From contig WNYE01000123.1 in the NCBI GenBank assembly GCA_021396245.1, positions 1-64,000 on the forward strand: a stretch of 64,000 bases of DNA, read 5' to 3'. Every line of letters begins with the position of its first letter. The first letter of the stretch is position 1. The translations under genes and the position numbers were made by a program. The DNA is from Sporothrix humicola. Taxonomy: Eukaryota > Ascomycota > Sordariomycetes > Ophiostomatales > Ophiostomataceae. Below are positions 58,186 through 64,000 of this stretch, piece by piece. The notes under the pieces are model-generated. The model saw only the letters and a program-made list of their open reading frames with translations. It did no database searches and had not been told where the DNA came from.

Positions 58186-59741
58186 ATGGGCGCTCTTCTC
58201 TCGCTGCCGCTTCTCGCGGTGCCGAGCGCAACGACAGTACGTTCTTACGGCATCCTGTGTTGTATTTCTGACAATGGCTAACAATCCGTGTTCAGGTCCT
58301 CTCGTTTGCGGCCAGTTGCTGCGGTGCTGCAACATGTTCCATGGTCTGCAGCGCTTGCGGAAAGTGCGGCAATAGTGTCGCAACCCGTATTGGCTATGCG
58401 CTCATTCTCCTCATCAACTCGATCCTGTCGTGGGTCATGTTGACGCCCTGGGCCATCAACAAGCTCGAACACCTCATGCTCGACTACGTCAAGATCAACT
58501 GCCCGACGGGCCAGTGCTACGGCTGGCTCGCCGTCCACCGCATCAACTTTGCTCTCGGTCTCTTCCACCTGATTTTCGCTGGCCTCTTGATTGGCGTCAC
58601 CTCCTCGAAACAACCGCGCGCGGCCCTGCAAAACGGATACTGGGGCCCCAAGATCATTGCATGGCTGGCGCTGATTGTGCTGTCGTTCCTGATCCCCGAC
58701 GAGTTCTTCTTGTTCTGGGGCAACTACGTCTCGCTGATCTGCGCCATGCTCTTCCTGATTCTGGGTCTGATTCTGCTTGTCGACATGGCTCACTCGTGGG
58801 CCGAGTACTGCTTGGAGCAGATTGAGAATACCGAGTCGCGGGTCTGGCGTGTGGTCCTCATCGGCTCGACGCTCGGCATGTACCTGGGCTCCATTGCCAT
58901 GACCGTTCTACAATACGTCTTCTTTGGCCGTGGCGACTGCTCGATGAACCAGGCTGTCATCACCATCAACCTGATTCTGCTGCTCATCATCTCAGCCGTG
59001 TCCGTCCACCCGAGCGTCCAGGAGTACAACCCCAAGGCCGGTCTCGCACAGGCAGCTATGGTCGCCGTCTACTGCACCTACCTCACCATGTCCGCCGTGT
59101 CCATGAAGCCCGACCGCACAGAGGACAAGCACTGCAACCCGCTCCTTCTTGCCCAGGGTACCCGTGCCACGTCTGTTGTTATCGGCGCCATTGTCACAAT
59201 GCTCACGGTGGCCTGGACGACGACTCGTGCTGCTACCCAGACGCTCGGCCTCGGCGGCAACCGCTCTGGCGGTATCCGTCTGCCCGATGACGACGAGGAC
59301 GATGTCCACGACGGCGGTAGCAGCTACAGCGCCCATGGCCTGGTGACGACCCAGCCGTCGCGCCGCGAGATGCGTGCCGAGGCCCTGCGCCGTGCCGTGG
59401 CCGAGGGCAGTCTGCCGGCAGACGCCATGCTCTCGGATGACGAGGACGACTCGGACGACGAGAGCGGTGGCCGCGGCAGCCGCAACAAGTCGGGCGACGA
59501 CGAGCGCGGCAGCACCCAGTACAACTACTCGTCCTTCCACATCATCTTTTTCCTGGCGACGGCGTGGGTGGCCACGTTGCTGACCATGAACTACGACGAC
59601 TCGACCCGCGACGGTGACTTTGCCACGGTCGGCCGCACATACTGGGCGACGTGGGTCAAGATTGTCAGCTCGTGGGTTTGCTACGCACTGTACACATGGA
59701 CACTGGTGGCACCTGTGGTCCTTCCTGATCGGTTCGACTAA
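58186..59741 (+). CDS. TMS1: Serinc/Tms1-family membrane protein
   Basis: Two exons, join(58186..58236, 58296..59741), 498 residues. The first exon encodes only 17 residues (MGALLSLPLLAVPSATT); the 59 bp intron has a GTACGT donor, a GCTAAC branch site and a TTCAG acceptor. This start is supported by the family-typical join to 'VLSFAASCCGAATCS'. About ten membrane helices are visible, with the conserved 'CSACGKCGNSVATRIGYALILL', 'CYGWLAVHRINFALG' and 'IPDEFFLFWGNYVSL' (quoted in part). A cytosolic acidic loop (about 320-400), rich in Asp and Ser, precedes the last two helices. Tms1/Serinc proteins lie in vacuolar, Golgi or plasma membranes and have been linked to serine incorporation into lipids and to lipid scrambling; the precise role in fungi is unsettled. 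Confidence 0.95.
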
Positions 59742-60236
59742 GCGAGCACCTGTGGATCATATTTATTCTTTCTTTCTTCTTGTTTTTGGAGTTATATCCC
59801 GTTTGTTTCTTTAGTTTTACGCCAGTCACACTTGCATCCCTTCAGCGTTGTTTACTTTTACTATCTTTAGGTATCAATCATCTCCTTTGTTTCAATATAT
59901 ATAAGTGTTATAAGTGCTGTAAGTGCAGTAAGTGCAGTAAGTGCGGTAAGTGCTGTAAGTGATGTAAGTGTGTAGGTGCTGTAAGTGCTGTAAGTGCTGT
60001 AAGACCTACAAATCGGGCTATGCACGACATGCACCCGTCGCGCCTTCTCACTCTGTTGCCCGGCGCAATGCTCGTCAAACATGGAGTCAAAGTCAACATC
60101 AAACAATTTCGCCTCAACTCCAATCCCACAACATCGCACCGACACAGTCGTCCCATCACAACAGCTCTACACCGCACATACTTAAACCCGTCTTGCAGCC
60201 ACGCCGGCTATATCACAATCTTCACCGTCTCGAATC
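59742..60236. other. Intergenic: Serinc 3' flank, 9-bp repeat, promoter of unknown gene
   Basis: 495 bp between two plus-strand genes. Its centre is a 9-bp tandem repeat (59902-60003); the remaining 230 bp up to the ATG at 60237 is the likely promoter and leader. Confidence 0.6.
59902..60003. repeat. 9-bp minisatellite, TGCTGTAAG-type, about 11 copies
   Basis: Tandem units of TAAGTGCTG with single-base variants (TGCAG, TGCGG, TGATG, TGTTA), one of them 8 bp long. It lies about 160 bp after the Serinc stop and 230 bp before the next ATG. Confidence 0.92.
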
Positions 60237-61307
60237 ATGTCCGACGAGAGCAACCGCATATTCGCACAGAGCGACCTTGAATCGCTATTGGGCTGCAATG
60301 AAGCGGCTTACTGCACTTTTGAGGTTAATTCCGACAGCATCTGGATAGATGTGAAATATTTTGACGCCTTGGGCACCGCGCCCCTACACCGTCCCATTCC
60401 AATCAACGGCCACATGATGTGCAGAGTCCCGTTGCATTTTGAGTCTCTTCAGGCGATTCAATTTGCCGGGCTCGCTTTTCCACGAGCCAAGTATTTATGG
60501 GCCAGATGGGAACAGTTCCGCGCTTTTAGTTCAAAGGCAGTGTCGTTTCCTCATTTTTTGTTGACCTACTTGAAGCCAGACGGCGTTGACGAGCCTCCCG
60601 CGCATATCGCCATACCCGACACAGACGCATGTGCGAGCCCGCCCAGTGTTCAGAATCCATTTACAGGCCCGCCTACTTCCTCAAACGCATGCGAGAATCC
60701 ACAGCTTCAGAATCCATTTACAGGCCCGCCTACGTCCTCAAACGCATACGAGAACCTACAGTCTACTTTGAATGCACAGGCAACCCCGTTTACCCCTTTG
60801 AATACACATACAACCCTGTTCGCCCCTTCGATTGCAGATAGTAGTCCGTCTACCCCTTCGAATGTGTTTAGCAGTCCGTCTACTCCTTTGGATGCATTTG
60901 GTAGTCCGTCTACTCCTTTGCAGCCATACACGAGCCCACCCGATTATCTGAGCACAGACGAATATCAGGACGATATCATAGTCACGATTAGGAACCCATT
61001 ACAGTACGTCGAATGTGCCGACGGCAAGTGTGGCAATACTTCAAGATGCAGAAAGTGTCTTCGCCAGACACCGTGGGGCAGATTTCTGCTTGACTGTGGT
61101 GTAACAGAGCGGGCAGCGGCGGACCTATTGGCATCATTTCTGTCGCATCAGAGGGGCATGTCATGCGGCGACGTTCTCCGAGACCATGTGGCCAAGGCGT
61201 TTCAAGTCCTTCAGAAGCTACAAAGTGACTCCCGAAGGCGGGCCCAGCAGTTGGAGCAAGATAAATCTGGGCAACAGGCAGCCGGACAACAAGCAACCGG
61301 ACAGTAG
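60237..61307 (+). CDS. Unknown protein, family shared with the gene at 53438
   Basis: Single exon, 356 residues, ATG 60237. It starts 'MSDESNRIFAQSDLESLLG', followed by 'FEVNSDSIWI', 'PIPINGHMM', 'RVPLHFESLQAIQFAGLAFPRA' and 'VSFPHFLL' - the same ordered blocks as in the gene at 53438. The middle (about 128-250) is a Ser/Thr/Pro-rich disordered insert with a 19-residue duplication carrying two NPF tripeptides, then several SPSTP units. The C-terminal part has a four-Cys group ('CADGKCGNTSRCRKC', C-x4-C-x5-C-x2-C), then 'WGRFLLDCGVTER' and 'SHQRGMSC', which match the C-terminal blocks of the paralogue, and a Gln-rich tail. No function is assigned. Convergent with the rhodanese gene. Confidence 0.75.
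   Translation: MSDESNRIFAQSDLESLLGCNEAAYCTFEVNSDSIWIDVKYFDALGTAPLHRPIPINGHMMCRVPLHFESLQAIQFAGLAFPRAKYLWARWEQFRAFSSKAVSFPHFLLTYLKPDGVDEPPAHIAIPDTDACASPPSVQNPFTGPPTSSNACENPQLQNPFTGPPTSSNAYENLQSTLNAQATPFTPLNTHTTLFAPSIADSSPSTPSNVFSSPSTPLDAFGSPSTPLQPYTSPPDYLSTDEYQDDIIVTIRNPLQYVECADGKCGNTSRCRKCLRQTPWGRFLLDCGVTERAAADLLASFLSHQRGMSCGDVLRDHVAKAFQVLQKLQSDSRRRAQQLEQDKSGQQAAGQQATGQ
60649..60762 (+). repeat. 57-bp in-frame tandem duplication
   Basis: Two copies (60649-60705 and 60706-60762) differing at only a few bases, encoding 19 residues each with QNPFTGPPTSSNA. The near identity shows that the duplication is recent. Confidence 0.9.
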
Positions 61308-61680
61308 GCCATTGGACAGGATTCGTCCTGTAAAGAAATGGTCTGCCAACCTGCAATAGCCCTAGGAGAAGTGTGGTCAACGGTAGCAGGTCCTTCACTG
61401 ACAGCAGCTTTGCCGTCATCACTACCAAGGATATTGACGACGAGCATCATGAGAGTGGACATGCTGTCAACAGACATTGTGCCAACAGTGGAAGTCAGAG
61501 CTTAGAAAAAAATAGTCCTTGCATGAGTGGCCAAGAGGCCACAGAATGCTTTGCGTCGGTGGCGGGTTGATTAGACAGCACAAAAGAACAATTAGATAGC
61601 ATTGCTTAAATTTGACACTCTTTTTCATTTCATATGCGCTACATTCATAGAATAAAAGAGCCAGTACACAAACGATTCAT
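61308..61680. other. Convergent intergenic spacer
   Basis: 373 bp between convergent stops. It holds two 3' UTRs. No other feature is seen. Confidence 0.5.
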
Positions 61681-63315
61681 TCATGACTTCTTCCTTGTGT
61701 CTCTCACGACGTGAAAGTTGGCAACGCCGTCGTTGGCGAGCTGGGCGACGAGCTGGTGCTCCCACTCAATGTAGCCCTCCATGGCCTCGCGGTCGTTGCC
61801 GGTGCCTTCGTAGGGGCGCTTGTAGACGTCAATGGCCGGAGAGAGGTAGTGGGCGTTTTCCTTTTCGGTTTCCAGCGGGAGAGAGGCCTTCCATGCAGCC
61901 GTTCCTCCGGCGAGGTACAGGACAGGCCGCGGCGCCACGGCCGTCTGGGCGTCGTCTGCATTTGTTTGGGCCACTAGACCGTCTGGTGATGTGAGAACAA
62001 TAGGCCCGTCGCCCGTGATTTCTGCAGACTGCAGGTCCCGTGCCAATTCCGGACCTGAAGCGTGCCACGCGCCTGGGATATGGCCCTTGCGGTAGGCGGG
62101 ACTGCGTGCGAGGTCGACCACGGTGGTCTTTCCTTCGTCCAGCAACGTCTTGAGGTCGTCGACTGAAATTGAGCTTGCTTTGGGCGGAGGCGGCGCGTTG
62201 AAAACGACATTCGAGGGTGGCAACTCTGGCAGCGGTGCTTCGTGGTCAAAGACGTAGACTTCCCAGCCGAGCTGGACCAACCAACTGGCCGTCATGCGTG
62301 CCCGTACACCATCAGTGTCGTAGAGAACAGCCCGTGCCCCTCTGATGCCGATCCACTCGTCTGTTGCTTGGACGAGCTGTCCTCCAGGAGCGGACTGGAA
62401 GCGGGCAGGATGGCCTGCTTTGTACTCGTCAGGGTCGCGGACATCGAGAAGATACAATGTGCGCTCGCCTGCTTCGCGGGCGGCGACCAGCTCAAGCAGC
62501 TGCGGACCCTGGATTATTTGTACACCAACATGGTCGGCCCAGGATGTGGCGTGGAATCGTGCACGGCGGACAGCTTCGTCAGACGGCGGCGCTACCCGTG
62601 TTGTCTTGCCAATCTCGAGTGGCGGGAGGTGGCCGCCCTTCAAGTCTTCGAGTGTCCAGCCAATGGTACCGTCTCTCAGTGCAACGACGGGGTTGGGAAT
62701 GTTTGCGTTCAGGAGAGACTGTGCCCCGATGAGAGACCTCGTCCGGCCAGCGCAGTGCACAATCACCGTCGTGTCCGGCGACGGCGCGGCGTCAAACACG
62801 CGGTAGAGAAGCTCGCCACCAGGGCAGCTCTGCGAGTTGCGGATGCTCATTGTATTGTATTCTTCGAAGCGGCGGGCGTCGAGCACGACGGTCGGCGTGT
62901 TGCTATCAAGCAACGCATTAATGTCTTGGGGCACCTTGGATGGCGTCCCGCGGATCGCCTCGACGAGCTCGCCAAAGGCCTTGGAAGGCACATTGACGTC
63001 GCGGTAGACTTCGCCGACGCGGCGGTATCCCGCGAGGCCGCCTTCTAGGACAGAGACGTCCGTGTAGCCCAGGGCGGCAATGCGCGGGACCGCACGCTCG
63101 GCATACCCCTCGCCGTCATCATAGACGACGACGGGCACGTCTTTGCGGGGCACGAGAGTCGGCAGCTGTGCCTCGACTTCCGAGACGGGGACAGTGATGG
63201 CAAACAGCGGGTGTGCCACGGAGTAGGGCCCTTCTTCGCGGACGTCGACGAGGGCGACCTCGAGGCCATTGACCCAGCGCCGGCGGACCTCTTGCGGTGT
63301 TGTCGTGCGAGACAT
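61681..63315 (-). CDS. Four-domain rhodanese-like sulfurtransferase
   Basis: Single exon, 544 residues from ATG 63315; the frame extends 12 codons further only to a TTG. Four rhodanese domains lie in tandem (about 5-105, 115-235, 275-375 and 390-500). Only the second has an active-site loop with Cys: CAGRTRS, Cys188 to Ser194. The equivalent loops of domains 1 and 3 start 'YDDGEGYAER' and 'YDTDGVRAR' with Asp instead, and domain 4 has 'TSPDGLVAQ', so three domains are probably structural. No mitochondrial presequence is obvious, so it may be cytosolic. Such four-domain proteins are familiar from bacteria as well as fungi, and the absence of introns is compatible with an old transfer. Likely role: sulfane-sulfur or thiosulfate metabolism; the real substrate is unknown. 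Confidence 0.92.
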   Translation of the reverse strand: MSRTTTPQEVRRRWVNGLEVALVDVREEGPYSVAHPLFAITVPVSEVEAQLPTLVPRKDVPVVVYDDGEGYAERAVPRIAALGYTDVSVLEGGLAGYRRVGEVYRDVNVPSKAFGELVEAIRGTPSKVPQDINALLDSNTPTVVLDARRFEEYNTMSIRNSQSCPGGELLYRVFDAAPSPDTTVIVHCAGRTRSLIGAQSLLNANIPNPVVALRDGTIGWTLEDLKGGHLPPLEIGKTTRVAPPSDEAVRRARFHATSWADHVGVQIIQGPQLLELVAAREAGERTLYLLDVRDPDEYKAGHPARFQSAPGGQLVQATDEWIGIRGARAVLYDTDGVRARMTASWLVQLGWEVYVFDHEAPLPELPPSNVVFNAPPPPKASSISVDDLKTLLDEGKTTVVDLARSPAYRKGHIPGAWHASGPELARDLQSAEITGDGPIVLTSPDGLVAQTNADDAQTAVAPRPVLYLAGGTAAWKASLPLETEKENAHYLSPAIDVYKRPYEGTGNDREAMEGYIEWEHQLVAQLANDGVANFHVVRDTRKKS

Positions 63316-64000
63316 GTCGACGGTCGTTGTTGTCGTGTGGTGTGTTGTCAATTGGCAGGAGTCAAGGTTGTTACTCCATTTGGGTGGTGTTTTGTATCAT
63401 TCGGCGAAATGCATACGCCGATATGCATAAAGGTAGACCATAGCTCGGAGCTTTGCAGTGAGCTCCAAGCTTCAGTTGGATTGACGATCTTGCAGTTGAA
63501 TGTCGTATGTAGCACTCGGCATTGGAGACGAGTGGAGTTGGTCGGGGTGGAGGAGCAAGGCTGCGAGTGGAGCATTGCAACTTTTCTTTTTTATCTTTCT
63601 CTCCTTCCTTCGGATGGTTTTTTTGTTGATTGCTCCTTCCAATCGGACGGTTTTCTGTAGTTATGGCAGGCATGGCGCCATCCGGTGATGGTGTGGCGTT
63701 TGTGTTGTAGCGGGCAGGCGCCGTGGGGCGGGTCCTTCCTTCTAAGAGGACCGGCTCAGGGCACTTCACGAGCCTGCCTCCAACACCCCATCTTAACGGG
63801 TCTCAACGGCTTGTCAACGATTGATTTTCACTGATTTCACAAATCAGACGATTCGATATCGCGGCCCATTTTCACTTTGCTTTTTCCAGCTTTTTATCTA
63901 ATTTTTATCCGTATTTTTATGCGAACTGTCGATTTATTTGATTTATTTCACCGACAATCAGATCACCGAAAAATGTACCGCCCAAACACCACGCGGCAAA
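63316..64000. other. Intergenic: upstream of the rhodanese gene
   Basis: 685 bp to the window edge, containing the rhodanese promoter. The last 150 bp is AT-rich. No gene is supported here. Confidence 0.5.

Noticed and set aside
59780..59962. A Cys-Lys repeat peptide frame
   Set aside because: It is produced by the 9-bp tandem repeat and lies between genes.
59902..60003. CRISPR-like array
   Set aside because: The units are contiguous 9-mers without spacers, in a eukaryotic genome; it is a minisatellite.
51227..61307. A secondary-metabolite or transport gene cluster around the MFS gene
   Set aside because: No synthase, oxygenase or cluster regulator is present; the neighbours are Serinc, unknown proteins and a rhodanese.
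62242..63048. A 268-codon plus-strand frame inside the rhodanese gene
   Set aside because: Antisense shadow; the minus strand has recognisable rhodanese motifs.

Overview
The window is a piece of nuclear genome from a filamentous ascomycete fungus, most likely a Sordariomycete. The evidence is: short introns (mostly 53-125 bp) with GTRNGT-type donors and CTAAC-type branch sites just before the acceptor; GC-rich coding exons set in pyrimidine-skewed, AT-richer spacers; and the gene content (a Som1/SomA LisH regulator with a polyglutamine stretch, a TOM complex small subunit, a seven-knuckle Gis2/Byr3 protein, and conserved ascomycete membrane families). I cannot name the genus; Ophiostomatales would be a guess.

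Layout. 1-5468: no supported gene; it opens with a 40-A homopolymer. 5469-12550: a secreted protein built of three repeated domains (-), a Tom6-like import subunit (-), a Tfb6-like protein (+) and a single-pass cell-surface protein (-). 15112-18096: the SOM1/SomA regulator (-), five exons. 18097-23161: gene-poor. 23162-25694: divergent TRAPP subunit Bet3 (-) and U5 snRNP 40K/Cwf17 WD protein (+). 29634-31274: a membrane protein with PPxY motifs (+). 36592-37376: the Gis2/Byr3 zinc-knuckle protein (+). 38728-39606: a secreted GH16 glucanase (-). 42589-45921: complex I 24 kDa subunit (+), convergent with a kelch protein (-). 47330-52765: two multipass membrane proteins of unknown function (-). 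53438-54136 (-) and 60237-61307 (+): two members of what looks like one undescribed protein family, flanking an MFS transporter (-) and a Serinc/Tms1 protein (+). 61681-63315: a four-domain rhodanese (-).

Most genes are ordinary housekeeping or cell-surface genes and do not form a pathway or a biosynthetic cluster. The best candidates for something undescribed are the pair of related single-exon genes at 53.4 and 60.2 kb, and the triplicated secreted domain at 5.5-7.2 kb. Splice sites were inferred by eye from consensus and reading frame; every exon set closes to a whole number of codons. All functions are read from sequence memory, without database search.
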